A DNA stretch of 32,320 bases. It comes from Pseudoalteromonas sp. FUC4 (GTDB lineage Bacteria > Pseudomonadota > Gammaproteobacteria > Enterobacterales > Alteromonadaceae). The notes beneath the pieces were generated by a model that did not search any database, had not been told where the DNA came from, and saw only the letters and a list, made by a program, of their open reading frames with translations. A program made the position numbers and the translations under genes. Where the stretch lies: NCBI RefSeq assembly GCF_008370255.1, contig NZ_SEUI01000001.1:566704-599023 (forward strand), in the 5' to 3' direction. Below, in pieces: positions 16,633 to 25,435 of the stretch. Position 1 is the stretch's first letter. Each line of letters starts with the position of its first letter.

Positions 16633-18354
16633 TTATTTAAGGATGATTTTTTTACAATAGTCATCGAGTATCAAGTTAATCTCGTTTGCAGGCATAGGCT
16701 TTGAAAATAAAAAGCCTTGCAAGTAGTCTATGTTTAGTTTTTTACATAGCTGATGTTGGGCTTTCGTTTCGATTCCTTCAGCTACCAAAGAAAAGTCTAA
16801 TTTTTTTAACATTAAAGATAAGCTCTCGATTATTTTTAATCGCTTAGTATTTTCTCCATCTAACGACTGCATGCTTTTGTCTAATTTTACTATATCAATA
16901 GGGTAAGATATCAGATGAGATATGGATGAGTACCCCATACCAAAGTCGTCCAAGGCAATTCTAAATCCCTTGTTAGACAAAGAAGTTAATATTTCAATCA
17001 CTTCTTCACTATTTTCCATAAAAGCTGTTTCTGTTATTTCAAGAATAATACTGTTAGTTTTTAAGTTGTATGTTTTGACTGTATTTAATAAATAGTTCTC
17101 TAAAATCTCTTTTTGTAGCTGAATAGGTGAAATATTAATAGATAGTGTTAACGGTGTTTCATAGCTTTGCTGCCATAAAGATAATTGCTTTAAAGCGCTC
17201 GCAATTATCCATTTTCCAAGCGGATCAATTAAACGACACTCTTCAGCAATAGGAATAAACTCATCAGGGGTATAATGAATGGTCGTATCTGGCCAACGGA
17301 TCAGTGCTTCGACACCTGTCATTATTTGTGTTTTAGAACAGTAAACGGGTTGATAAAATAACCTAAAGTTTTTTTCCTCTATGTGCTCTTTTATACTATT
17401 TTGAATATCTACTCGTCGGCTAAATTCGTACTGATACTGCTCTTTGTAAAAGCTAATTCTACTTTTACCACTTTGCTTTGAGCGATACATTGCAATGTCA
17501 GCACATTTTAGCAGTTCATGCGATTCAGTCGCATCATTGGGGTATAAAGCACTTCCTATGCTAACACTGCAATTTAAAGTTCTACCTTCATGTAAAAAGG
17601 GCTTAGACACTTCAGCTAGTATTCTATTTGCTATCATACCTATTTGATTAATGTTGCAAATTCCACCTATTATAACTGCAAATTCATCGCCTCCTAAGCG
17701 TGCAAAGCCTTCATTTTGTCTTAGACAACTATTAATTCTTTCAACGGTTTGTATTAAAATTTGGTCGCCGACACTATGCCCAAGCGTATCATTAATATTT
17801 TTGAAGTTATCTAAATCTAAAGCAAGTAACGCCACGCAGTTTTTAGCACGTTTATTGTTAGCTATCATTACTTTTAGTATTTCTTCAAAATGATATCGAT
17901 TAGACAAACCAGTAAGCTGATCCCTTTCTGCCATATGCTTTACAGCAAGGTAACTGTTGTGCATACGTTGTTCTGCTTCGAAGCGTTTTTTGGCATATAT
18001 AAGCGCTTTATTTAAACTATCCCTCGTTATATCACCTTTTGGTAAAAAGTCTTGAGCGCCGGCTTCTATACACTCAATAGCCAAAGCTGAGTTCTCTGAG
18101 GAACTAATCATGATAATTGCGGTGTTACCGAGTTTAGGCTTTGCACGCATCTCAATAAGCATTTCAATGCCATCTTCTTTAGGCATATTATAGTCGAGTA
18201 GTATTATATCAAAGTGCGTGTTTTCAATGGCGTTTAAGCCTTCACATACACATGTTACCTCGGCTATATCATGATGGTGAGAGCCATCAGAAATAAGCAT
18301 CTTTTTAATTAATTTGCGATCAACCAAGTCATCATCAACAATTAAAATATTCAT
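16633..18354 (-). CDS. response regulator with GGDEF and EAL domains (cyclic-di-GMP turnover)
   Basis: 573 residues in order: receiver (acidic Asp7-9, phospho-acceptor Asp54 in ILLDYNMP), GGDEF domain (RLGGDEFAVI near 219-228), EAL domain (GVEALIRW near 348). The GGDEF signature is intact. The allosteric I-site usually reads RxxD; here the matching stretch is RQNE, a conservative change. EAL catalytic pieces are present (EALIRW, NISPIQL, ITETAF, DDFGMGYSS, VKLDKS, AEGIET), so both diguanylate cyclase and phosphodiesterase activity are possible; the net direction cannot be told from sequence. AGAAGGAA precedes the ATG. It lies 55 bases downstream of the cytosolic kinase gene on the same strand, its likely partner. 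Confidence 0.94.
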   Translation of the reverse strand: MNILIVDDDLVDRKLIKKMLISDGSHHHDIAEVTCVCEGLNAIENTHFDIILLDYNMPKEDGIEMLIEMRAKPKLGNTAIIMISSSENSALAIECIEAGAQDFLPKGDITRDSLNKALIYAKKRFEAEQRMHNSYLAVKHMAERDQLTGLSNRYHFEEILKVMIANNKRAKNCVALLALDLDNFKNINDTLGHSVGDQILIQTVERINSCLRQNEGFARLGGDEFAVIIGGICNINQIGMIANRILAEVSKPFLHEGRTLNCSVSIGSALYPNDATESHELLKCADIAMYRSKQSGKSRISFYKEQYQYEFSRRVDIQNSIKEHIEEKNFRLFYQPVYCSKTQIMTGVEALIRWPDTTIHYTPDEFIPIAEECRLIDPLGKWIIASALKQLSLWQQSYETPLTLSINISPIQLQKEILENYLLNTVKTYNLKTNSIILEITETAFMENSEEVIEILTSLSNKGFRIALDDFGMGYSSISHLISYPIDIVKLDKSMQSLDGENTKRLKIIESLSLMLKKLDFSLVAEGIETKAQHQLCKKLNIDYLQGFLFSKPMPANEINLILDDYCKKIILK

Positions 18355-18409
18355 ACGTTCCTTCTAAGAGCAGCTAAATTATGCTCGTTTATAATTGATA
18401 ATTTCATAG

Positions 18410-19603
18410 TTAAACTTTGGGCCAAAAAATAGTAAATGTACTGCCGAGCTTCCCATCGGAGGCTACTTCAATTTTGCCCCCATTATTAATAATGAGCTTA
18501 TTGGCAATACAGAGTCCGATGCCGCTCCCTTCAACATCATCTCGAGATTGTAATGTTTGAAATAACTTAAATATGAGTGAAAAATATTTAGGGTCAATTC
18601 CTGGGCCATTATCTTTTATTTCAATGATGTAATATTGATTAGAGGGGATAAGTGAAATATCGATAACCGAGTGCTCTTTATTGTTATGCTTTATTGCATT
18701 ACTAATAATATTTTGAAAAACAATTTTGAAAGGGATCAGCGGTATATCGAGTACTTCGTTATTGGTGTGTATATCTACAGTGACAGTTTGAGGAACTTCT
18801 AAAATTTGTTCTAAATCTTGGTAAAGACTTTCTAAAGATATGTTTGCACGAGTTGAATCACAGCTATTTATTCTCGAGTAGCTTAGTAAATCCTCTAGCA
18901 GTACTTGCATTCTATTAGCTCGGCTGAGCACAAGCTGAAAGTTTTCTAGGTGCTCCTGAGGGAGTAAATCTTTGCAATCATCATAAACCCATTCTAATAA
19001 ACGTTTTATAGCATTTAATGGCGACTTGAGATCGTGTGAAGCAATACTGGTAAATTCATCAAGTTCATCGCTCATTTTTTGTAATTTTTTAATTAAGCGA
19101 ACTTTTTCAGTTTCGTCTTCTTTGTTTTGCTCGCAAATTGTTGAGTTAAACTTAGAACTGTTTGTTTTATCTAATAAGTTTTTACGTTGGACTAACTGAT
19201 TTACATAGTTTTTTTGTAAACTATTTAAAATTGATTTTTCTTTTTCTGTAAGTGGTGAATCACTTATTCGCTCGAATATAAACCATCCAAACTTAAGGCC
19301 TGAGGGCAAAATAATAGGCGATATAACTCTAAATATTTTAGGATGATGCTCAATAATCGATTCATTAAAAATATCATCAGATAGTTGTTCTTTAGCTACT
19401 GTTATTTCTGGACCTGATTTATATAGCTCAACGACACCTGCAGGTAAATTAGCAACAATAGAAAATGAGCTCGCATCAAAAATGTGTAAAATTAGCTCAG
19501 CAATGTTTTCTATGTTTTTTTGAATGTCATTATCAAGAGAAGTCGTTAACTGTTGCTCATCTATTAATGATACACCTTCTATATAACTCTCTACATTGGG
19601 CAT
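18410..19603 (-). CDS. soluble sensor histidine kinase with GAF-like N-terminal domain
   Basis: 397 residues with no membrane segment. Residues about 25-150 look like a small-molecule or redox-sensing GAF-type fold (ILHIFDASSFSIVANLPAG...), but I could not confirm it. A coiled-coil leads to HisKA with ASHDLKSPLNAIK (His near 190) and HATPase_c with N-box FQNIISNAIKHN, DNGPGID and GSGIGLCIANKLI. The H-box is nearly the same as that of the membrane kinase at 14582, so the two may share partners. AGGAG precedes the ATG at good spacing. The REC-GGDEF-EAL gene follows by 55 bases. Confidence 0.88.
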   Translation of the reverse strand: MPNVESYIEGVSLIDEQQLTTSLDNDIQKNIENIAELILHIFDASSFSIVANLPAGVVELYKSGPEITVAKEQLSDDIFNESIIEHHPKIFRVISPIILPSGLKFGWFIFERISDSPLTEKEKSILNSLQKNYVNQLVQRKNLLDKTNSSKFNSTICEQNKEDETEKVRLIKKLQKMSDELDEFTSIASHDLKSPLNAIKRLLEWVYDDCKDLLPQEHLENFQLVLSRANRMQVLLEDLLSYSRINSCDSTRANISLESLYQDLEQILEVPQTVTVDIHTNNEVLDIPLIPFKIVFQNIISNAIKHNNKEHSVIDISLIPSNQYYIIEIKDNGPGIDPKYFSLIFKLFQTLQSRDDVEGSGIGLCIANKLIINNGGKIEVASDGKLGSTFTIFWPKV

Positions 19604-19726
19604 TCAAACTCCTACAACAGTATTAAATATGCCTCATTAAAATGAGATGCAACAAATGATTAACTTATTGTAGTTGATTATTTTGAATGCGTTGAATAAT
19701 TTGCATTATAAATAGACTTCAAATTA

Positions 19727-19785
19727 GAGTTTTACCTTATTATAGTCAGCAAGTTATGAATCAATTTTAAAATAAGGCAAAACTC
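19727..19785. repeat. 15-bp inverted repeat with a 29-base spacer
   Basis: GAGTTTTACCTTATT (19727-19741) and AATAAGGCAAAACTC (19771-19785) are complementary at 14 of 15 positions. They lie between the 3' end of nasR and the start of the soluble kinase gene. As RNA they would give a long stem-loop and might end nasR transcription, but no T-run follows on either strand. The rest of 19604-19864 is A/T-rich with no gene. Confidence 0.5.
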
Positions 19786-19864
19786 AATCTGGGTGTGAAA
19801 TTTGTAACTTAATAAATAACTATTATTTAGGGTAGTGGTATTACTAAAAAACAATAAAGTTATT

Positions 19865-21127
19865 TTAATCGCTCAGTTGTACAATTGTTTGCGCTACGCT
19901 AAATAAGGTTTTATGCGTATCCATTGCTTGTTTTTGTAGCTGTTTATGGGCTTGCTCTTCGGTGAGCTTTAGCTGCTCAATAAGTATGTACTTGGCTTGG
20001 TGAATTACCTTTTGCTCACTAATAACTTTTTTAGCGTCAAGTAATGCTTGGTTTATTTGTTTTATATGCTGGCTTTGCTCGATAATTAAATCATACATAC
20101 TTTTATTACTATTGAGCTTATCGGCCGCTATATTTTGGCTTACTTCTGGCTCTCGTTGCTTAATGGCTAATTGCCCAAAAGTCGGGGCTATGTGCTGCTC
20201 TGTCATATTGTTAAGTACTTGCTTATTTGTATTTAAACTACGTTGAGCACAGGCTATTTGCATTGCTGCGGTATCAATTAATTGATCTGCTATGTTTTGC
20301 TCAATCTTATGCATTATATCTATGCGCGTAGTGGTTACTTCGTACCATACTTCGCTTAGTTGCGAGAGCGGTTGAGCGTTCTCGTCATCGAGTTTTTGCA
20401 GTAAACTTCTAAGTTGCTCTACCTGATTATTAACCTGATGTGTTGTTAATGTGGCAAAGCATTTTAAAAGGTGCGCATCGGCGTACTCATTAAAAAAGTC
20501 AAAGCTGTGGTTTTGCTCTTGTACAAAATGCGCGAGTTGCTGTTTTTGCTCAGTGGTAAATTTACTCGCTGCAAATGCTTGTGCACCACAGGCGCGTTCT
20601 TGTCCTGCGTATTCTTTACCTTGCATAAAGTTAAAAAAGGCAACTAACAAACGCGTTATTTTAGGATCGCTTGCGCCATCTGCTGCCTCTAAAATAATAT
20701 TGAGTAAACCAGCAATTAACTGCGTAAATGACTGCGTAGCATGCACTGCACTAATGTTTTGCTGTGCTATTTGATTGCGTAGGTCGGGCAATGCGTCAAG
20801 TGTTTGCAGGCTATAGGTAATTAAATTAAATAACCGAGTATGGCCAGTATCGGCGTTGTCTTTTATAAATGTTTGTTTAAGTGAATCATTAAATGCAGTT
20901 TGTGCACTGTTACTTAAAGGAACTTGCTCTTGTAATTGGGTTTTAAATCGTTCGCGGTTTGAAGCCAAAAATATATTACTCATTGCACGTTCTTTTTGTA
21001 ACTGATGTACAAAATCGCCTAATTTAGTAAGCGAGGCACAACTGTTTTGTAATTGCTTTAGCGCGTGTATTTCTTGATACTTAGCCGCTAATAAAAACTG
21101 TTTTGTGAGAGGATTACTTGTCGCCAT
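19865..21127 (-). CDS. nasR: nitrate-responsive antiterminator NasR (NIT + ANTAR)
   Basis: 420 residues. The N-terminal helical part (about 20-330) matches the NIT nitrate/nitrite-sensing domain: LQKERAMSNIFLASN near 43-57 corresponds to its conserved QKER segment with the ligand arginine. The last 75 residues are an ANTAR RNA-binding domain (QAKYILIEQLKLTEEQAHKQLQKQAMDTHKT). In Klebsiella, NasR bound to nitrate binds paired hexaloop hairpins in the nas leader and prevents termination; a matching leader lies before nirB at 25189-25346. I start at ATG 21127, where GTGGAA sits upstream and the family's N-terminus begins; the frame is open 41 codons further upstream. It follows the cobA terminator on the same strand, so it has its own promoter. 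Confidence 0.92.
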   Translation of the reverse strand: MATSNPLTKQFLLAAKYQEIHALKQLQNSCASLTKLGDFVHQLQKERAMSNIFLASNRERFKTQLQEQVPLSNSAQTAFNDSLKQTFIKDNADTGHTRLFNLITYSLQTLDALPDLRNQIAQQNISAVHATQSFTQLIAGLLNIILEAADGASDPKITRLLVAFFNFMQGKEYAGQERACGAQAFAASKFTTEQKQQLAHFVQEQNHSFDFFNEYADAHLLKCFATLTTHQVNNQVEQLRSLLQKLDDENAQPLSQLSEVWYEVTTTRIDIMHKIEQNIADQLIDTAAMQIACAQRSLNTNKQVLNNMTEQHIAPTFGQLAIKQREPEVSQNIAADKLNSNKSMYDLIIEQSQHIKQINQALLDAKKVISEQKVIHQAKYILIEQLKLTEEQAHKQLQKQAMDTHKTLFSVAQTIVQLSD

Positions 21128-21341
21128 TGGTATTATTCCACACTTTTTTGTTTTTAAAGTGCAACCACTGTTCCAATCATTAATAAATTTCATCATTGAA
21201 TTTAAAATCAAGCTAATACAATTGCTTAAAGTGTTATTTTTGTTTATCACTGTGTTTCTATAATTTAACTTACCATTACTTTTAACTTATTTGGTGCATT
21301 TAAGCATGTTATTGCACACAACTTGAACCTAAATTAAAAAC

Positions 21342-21377
21342 AAAAAAAGCGCCTACTCCTGGGGAGGTAGTAAGCGC
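21342..21377 (-). terminator. intrinsic terminator of the nirB-nirD-cobA operon
   Basis: Read on the minus strand, GCGCTTACTACCT pairs with AGGAGTAGGCGC (one bulged A, one G-U) around CCCC, and is followed by seven T residues. It lies 25 bases after the cobA stop, a strong terminator that separates the nitrite operon from nasR. Confidence 0.87.
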
Positions 21378-21401
21378 GAAAAGTGCATTATTCATTTTGC
21401 A

Positions 21402-22265
21402 TCATGCGTTAATATTTACACTATTTAGTAATTCAGGACTAATTGCCATTTTATGATTTATTACTTCACCAATCATAATTAGGGTAGGGCCTTGAAGGTC
21501 GTGTTTAGCATGCTCATTTACTATCAGTTCAAGCGTACTGGTAATTACCTTTTGTTTAGTGGTAGTAGCGTTCTCTATTAGTGCAATGGGTGTGTTACTT
21601 GGCCAACCCACTGATTGCAAACCGTTACTTAGCATTTTTAAGCGCGATAGCCCCATATAAACCACTAAGGTAGGGTTGTTACTTGCAGGCATAAACGCGT
21701 AATTTTGCCAATGAGGTTGCTTATTAGGATCGGCAAATTGCGCCGTTAAAAACGTAACACTGCGGGCTACGTCTCTTGCTGTAAGCGGAATACCTGTATA
21801 AGCAGACGTAGCGCAAGCCGTTGTTACACCCGGAACAATAGCAAAATTAATATTATGCTTTGTAAGCGCATCGGCTTCTTCGTTAATACGTGCAAATATA
21901 CTCGGGTCGCCGCCTTTTAAACGCACTACGTTTAAGCCTTGTTGCGCGTATTTAACCAGTAGTTCGCAAATGTTAGCTTGGGTCATCGAATGCTTACCCG
22001 CACGTTTACCTACAAATACACGCTGCGCTTTTTTAGGTAGCGTTTTTAATAAATCATCGCTTACTAACCAATCGTATAAAACAACATCGGCGGTATTAAT
22101 CAAACGCTGCGCTTTTACCGTAATTAACTCAGCGTCTCCTGGGCCCGCACCAATTATGTAAACGCTGCCGCTTTTAGCACTGCGAGTATTTGAGCTTGTT
22201 AGCTTAGTAACAAGCTTATTTAGCCACACGTTTTCAATACCCGAAAAATAAGACAGTACACTCAT
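21402..22265 (-). CDS. cobA: uroporphyrinogen-III C-methyltransferase (siroheme pathway)
   Basis: 287 residues, SUMT/CobA family. VYIIGAGPGDAELITVKA (about 35-52) is the SAM-binding glycine loop, VLYDWLVSDDLL and GKRAGKHSMTQ, VRLKGGDPSIFAR, VVPGVTTA and YTGIPLTARDVA are the other family blocks. It methylates uroporphyrinogen III at C2 and C7 to precorrin-2, the first committed step to siroheme, the cofactor of NirB encoded in the same operon. An N-terminal tail of about 30 residues precedes the catalytic domain. No CysG-type dehydrogenase/ferrochelatase domain is fused, so the last siroheme steps must come from elsewhere. Nine bases separate it from nirD. Confidence 0.94.
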   Translation of the reverse strand: MSVLSYFSGIENVWLNKLVTKLTSSNTRSAKSGSVYIIGAGPGDAELITVKAQRLINTADVVLYDWLVSDDLLKTLPKKAQRVFVGKRAGKHSMTQANICELLVKYAQQGLNVVRLKGGDPSIFARINEEADALTKHNINFAIVPGVTTACATSAYTGIPLTARDVARSVTFLTAQFADPNKQPHWQNYAFMPASNNPTLVVYMGLSRLKMLSNGLQSVGWPSNTPIALIENATTTKQKVITSTLELIVNEHAKHDLQGPTLIMIGEVINHKMAISPELLNSVNINA

Positions 22266-22274
22266 AATATTCCC

Positions 22275-22628
22275 CTAAGCCACAGCTGTTATAACTTTGG
22301 GTACAGAGCTTATAAATACATTGCCGTCTTCAATTTTTGCATTAAAAACCGGTAAGTGTATTGCTTCTGCTTCTAAACATTCACCTGTTTCTAGGCAAAA
22401 GTGTTGCTTATATAAAGGCGATGCAACAACTAATTTATTGTCGATAGAGCCAATAATGCCACGCGATAATACATTGGCTTTACCAATAGGGTCGTAGTTG
22501 CTAATGGCAAACACAGCCGTTGGGTTTTGTGGAATATAAAAAATAGCCACTTGCTGATTATTAACTAATGCGCATACGCCGCTATTAGCCACTAGGTTGT
22601 CGATTGTTCCAATATTATGCCAAGACAT
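22275..22628 (-). CDS. nirD: nitrite reductase small subunit NirD
   Basis: 117 residues with the Rieske-like fold of NirD (MSWHNIGTIDNLVANSGVCALV..., VFAISNYDPIGKANVLSRGI, LYKQHFCLETGECLE). The usual Rieske Cys-His pairs are not present, as is normal in NirD. It partners with NirB in NADH-dependent reduction of nitrite to ammonium. Start at ATG 22628, after GAGGAGC, overlapping the last 14 bases of nirB, which suggests coupled translation. Confidence 0.93.
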   Translation of the reverse strand: MSWHNIGTIDNLVANSGVCALVNNQQVAIFYIPQNPTAVFAISNYDPIGKANVLSRGIIGSIDNKLVVASPLYKQHFCLETGECLEAEAIHLPVFNAKIEDGNVFISSVPKVITAVA

Positions 22629-25188
22629 CAGCTTGCTCCTCTTCAACTTCCATTACTGGAATACGGTTTTGTGTATTACGTTGCTCACGCTTTTCGGCTT
22701 CTGTAGCAGGGCGGATTTGGTTACGCTCTTGTACAAATAAAATGTTATCGTCGGTTTCGGGGCTATTAACAAACTGGCGGAATCGTTTGGCTGCATCTGG
22801 GCTTTCAATGGCTTTTTTCCACTCACACGCATAGGTTTGTGTAATTAACTCCATTTGCGCTTCTAGCTCGTCGCAAATGCCTAAGCTGTCGTCAATGACT
22901 ACGCTTTTAAGGTAGTCTAAACCGCCTTCAAGGTTTTCCATCCATACTGACGTACGCTGTAATTTGTCAGCCGTTTTAATGTAAAACATAATTACGCGGT
23001 CAATGTATTTAATAAGTGTTGGCGTGTCTAAATCGGTCGCAAATAAATCAGCATGGCGAGGGCGCATACCGCCATTACCACACACGTATAAGTTCCAGCC
23101 GTTTTCGGTAGCTATAATGCCAATATCTTTACTTTGTGCTTCGGCGCATTCACGAGTACAACCCGATACCGCCATTTTAAATTTATGCGGCGCACGCAGT
23201 CCTTTATAGCGGTTTTCTATTTCTATTGCGTGTCCAACGCTGTCTTGCACACCATAACGACACCACGTACTACCCACACACGATTTAACGGTTCTAAGAG
23301 ACTTACCATAAGCATGACCTGTCTCAAATCCTGCTTCGATAAGTCGCTCCCAAATAACAGGAAGCTCTTCTAAGCGCGCACCAAATAAATCAATACGTTG
23401 ACCGCCAGTGACTTTGCAGTACAGGTTAAAGTCTTTGGCTACTTGTCCAATTACAATGAGTTTGTCGGGCGTTATTTCGCCGCCAGCTATACGCGGTACT
23501 ACAGAGTACGAACCATCTTTTTGCATATTTGCTAGGTACGTATCGTTAGTGTCTTGCAAGCCAACATGAGCGGGTTCTAAAATAAAGTCGTTCCATGTTG
23601 AGGCTAAAATAGAGCCAATGGCAGGTTTACATATTTCACAGCCATGACCACTGCCGTGTTTAGTTAGTAAGTCATCAAAGTTTTTAATGCTTTCTACTTT
23701 TACCATGTGCAGTAGTTCTTGGCGTGAATATGCAAAGTGCTCACATACATGGTTGTTTACTTCAACACCGCGACTTGCTAATTCGTTATCAACAACAGAT
23801 TTTAATAACGCTGCACAACCACCACAGCCACTTGCTGCTTTAGTGCATGATTTTACTGAGGCTAAATCGCATGAGCCGCCATCAATTGCACCTACAATGT
23901 CGCCTTTACTCACATTGTGACACGAACAAATAGTGGCGGTATCGGGTAGGGCACTGCCCGATAACGACGGCGCGCCGCCGCTGTCTGGTAAAATTAAACA
24001 CTCAGGGTTTTCTGGTAAGTCCATGTCGTTAAGCATGTACTGCAATAAAGTATCGTAATCGCTGGTATCGCCAACAAGTACAGCGCCCAGTAATTTATCG
24101 CCTTTTTCACTTAGTATTATTTTTTTATAACAGCCGCGAATAGCGTCTTGGTATATAAGTTCTTTACAGTCTAGCGTTTTTACATGAGCGTCGCCAATTG
24201 AGCCTACTTCTACACCTAATAACTTAAGTTTAGTGCTCATATCGGCACCTAAAAACTCAAGCTCGCCACCACTTAATTGACTCGCTGCAACGCGTGCCAT
24301 GTTGTAACCCGGTGCTACTAAGCCAAATAGTTTTTTGTCCCACAGGGCACATTCACCAATGGCTAAAATATCAGGATCTGACGTTTGGCATTGGTTATTA
24401 ATAATAATACCGCCGCGCTCACCCAGTTCTAAATCAGCAATTTTACCGAGCTGATCATACGGGCGAATACCGGCAGAGAACAAAATCAGATCTGTTTCTA
24501 AAAATGACTCATCCGAAAAATTTAATCTAAAGCGACTGGTTTCGCCTTTTACTATTTCGCTGGTCGCTTTTGATGTATGTACTGTTACGCCAAGTTTTTC
24601 TATTTTATTTTTTAGTAGCGTACCGCCTTGTCCATCAAGCTGAACAGCCATAAGTTGTGGCGCAAATTCAACTACGTGGGTATCAAGTCCTAGTTGCTTA
24701 ATGGCGTTTGCGGCTTCAAGCCCCAACAAACCACCACCAATAACAACACCGCTTTTACTTACAGCGGCACTGGCTTTTATTTGTTCTAAATCTTCTAATG
24801 TGCGATACACCAAACAATGGGGTTGGTCGTTACCTTTTATAGGCGGCACAAACGGAAATGAACCTGTCGCGAGTATCAGTTTGTCGTATGGGTATTGCTC
24901 ACCGGTTAATGTGGTCACTATTTTTGCTGTTCTATCAATGCCTTCAACCCACTGGCTGGTATGCACATTAATATTAAGCTGTTTGTAGTTGTCGTGAGTG
25001 GTAAGTGCTAAATCGGCAGCTGTTTTGCCATCAAATACACTTGATAAGTACACGCGATCGTATGCAAGATTTGCTTCTCCGCAAAGTACAGTAATGTCTG
25101 CGTTGGCATCGCTTTGGCGCATTTGCTCAACAAAGTGGTGTCCGACCATACCATTACCAATAATGAGTATTTTTTGCGAGGTTTGCAT
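22615..25188 (-). CDS. nirB: NADH-dependent nitrite reductase large subunit NirB (siroheme)
   Basis: 857 residues in the standard NirB order. FAD loop LIIGNGMVGHH (about 7-17), NADH loop GGGLLGLEAANAI near 150, BFD-like [2Fe-2S] domain (CSCHNV near 420, CGGCAAL near 455), a second cysteine segment GCEICKP near 515, then the ferredoxin-type sulfite/nitrite reductase half with siroheme/[4Fe-4S] cysteines SCVGSTWC (near 635) and SGCTRECAEA (near 673). It reduces nitrite to ammonium in the cytoplasm. I start at ATG 25188 after AAGGA with a 7-base spacer; the frame is open to 25221. Its leader and promoter are described separately. Confidence 0.96.
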   Translation of the reverse strand: MQTSQKILIIGNGMVGHHFVEQMRQSDANADITVLCGEANLAYDRVYLSSVFDGKTAADLALTTHDNYKQLNINVHTSQWVEGIDRTAKIVTTLTGEQYPYDKLILATGSFPFVPPIKGNDQPHCLVYRTLEDLEQIKASAAVSKSGVVIGGGLLGLEAANAIKQLGLDTHVVEFAPQLMAVQLDGQGGTLLKNKIEKLGVTVHTSKATSEIVKGETSRFRLNFSDESFLETDLILFSAGIRPYDQLGKIADLELGERGGIIINNQCQTSDPDILAIGECALWDKKLFGLVAPGYNMARVAASQLSGGELEFLGADMSTKLKLLGVEVGSIGDAHVKTLDCKELIYQDAIRGCYKKIILSEKGDKLLGAVLVGDTSDYDTLLQYMLNDMDLPENPECLILPDSGGAPSLSGSALPDTATICSCHNVSKGDIVGAIDGGSCDLASVKSCTKAASGCGGCAALLKSVVDNELASRGVEVNNHVCEHFAYSRQELLHMVKVESIKNFDDLLTKHGSGHGCEICKPAIGSILASTWNDFILEPAHVGLQDTNDTYLANMQKDGSYSVVPRIAGGEITPDKLIVIGQVAKDFNLYCKVTGGQRIDLFGARLEELPVIWERLIEAGFETGHAYGKSLRTVKSCVGSTWCRYGVQDSVGHAIEIENRYKGLRAPHKFKMAVSGCTRECAEAQSKDIGIIATENGWNLYVCGNGGMRPRHADLFATDLDTPTLIKYIDRVIMFYIKTADKLQRTSVWMENLEGGLDYLKSVVIDDSLGICDELEAQMELITQTYACEWKKAIESPDAAKRFRQFVNSPETDDNILFVQERNQIRPATEAEKREQRNTQNRIPVMEVEEEQADVLA

Positions 25189-25226
25189 AGGGCATTCCTT
25201 AAAGTGACGGTTTAAATACAATTAAC

Positions 25227-25272
25227 AAAAAAGCCCGCCACAAATACGCATTATGCATAACTGTGTGCGGGC
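25227..25272 (-). terminator. leader terminator of the nirB operon (attenuator)
   Basis: On the minus strand GCCCGC-A-CAC (25272-25263) pairs with GTGGCGGGC (25241-25233) and is followed by six T residues (25232-25227). It stands upstream of the coding sequence, 39 bases before the nirB ATG, so transcripts would end here unless something intervenes. It is the default-off element expected for NasR control. Confidence 0.82.
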
Positions 25273-25313
25273 TTCTTTGCCGGTGGTTGCTAATAGCTAT
25301 TGTGCTCACAACC
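25270..25313 (-). ncRNA. candidate two-hexaloop ANTAR target (antiterminator RNA) in the nirB leader
   Basis: Hairpin P1 (25313-25285): GGUUG/CAACC outer stem and AGC/GCU inner stem closing the hexaloop ACAAUA. Hairpin P2 (25281-25270): GGC/GCC closing the hexaloop AAAGAA, which has A at position 1 and G at position 4 as in known ANTAR loops. The P2 3' arm is part of the 5' arm of the terminator, so the two are mutually exclusive. Weak points: the P2 stem is only 3 bp plus an interrupted extension, and the P1 loop has A rather than G at position 4. Confidence 0.6.
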
Positions 25314-25356
25314 TAAATTTTTGCCGTAAGTAAAACGGGCTTGTTAATAGAATGTT

Positions 25357-25373
25357 TGCAAAAATACAGCCAG
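25357..25373 (-). promoter_or_regulatory. sigma-54 (RpoN) promoter of the nirB operon
   Basis: Minus strand CTGGCTGTATTTTTGCA matches YTGGC-N7-TTGCW perfectly, GG to GC spacing of ten. Transcription would start near 25346, giving a leader of about 158 nt with the hexaloop hairpins and the terminator. Confidence 0.85.
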
Positions 25374-25435
25374 TTTTTTAAGTTATTGTTTAAATAGTAT
25401 TTAATGTATTTTTAGAGTGAGGATAAAACCCGTTT

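Noticed and set aside
25305..25312. TTGTGAGCACAA on the minus strand as a CRP or Lac-type operator
   Set aside because: It lies downstream of the mapped-by-consensus start, in the leader, and spacing does not fit CRP; it is better explained as part of hairpin P1.
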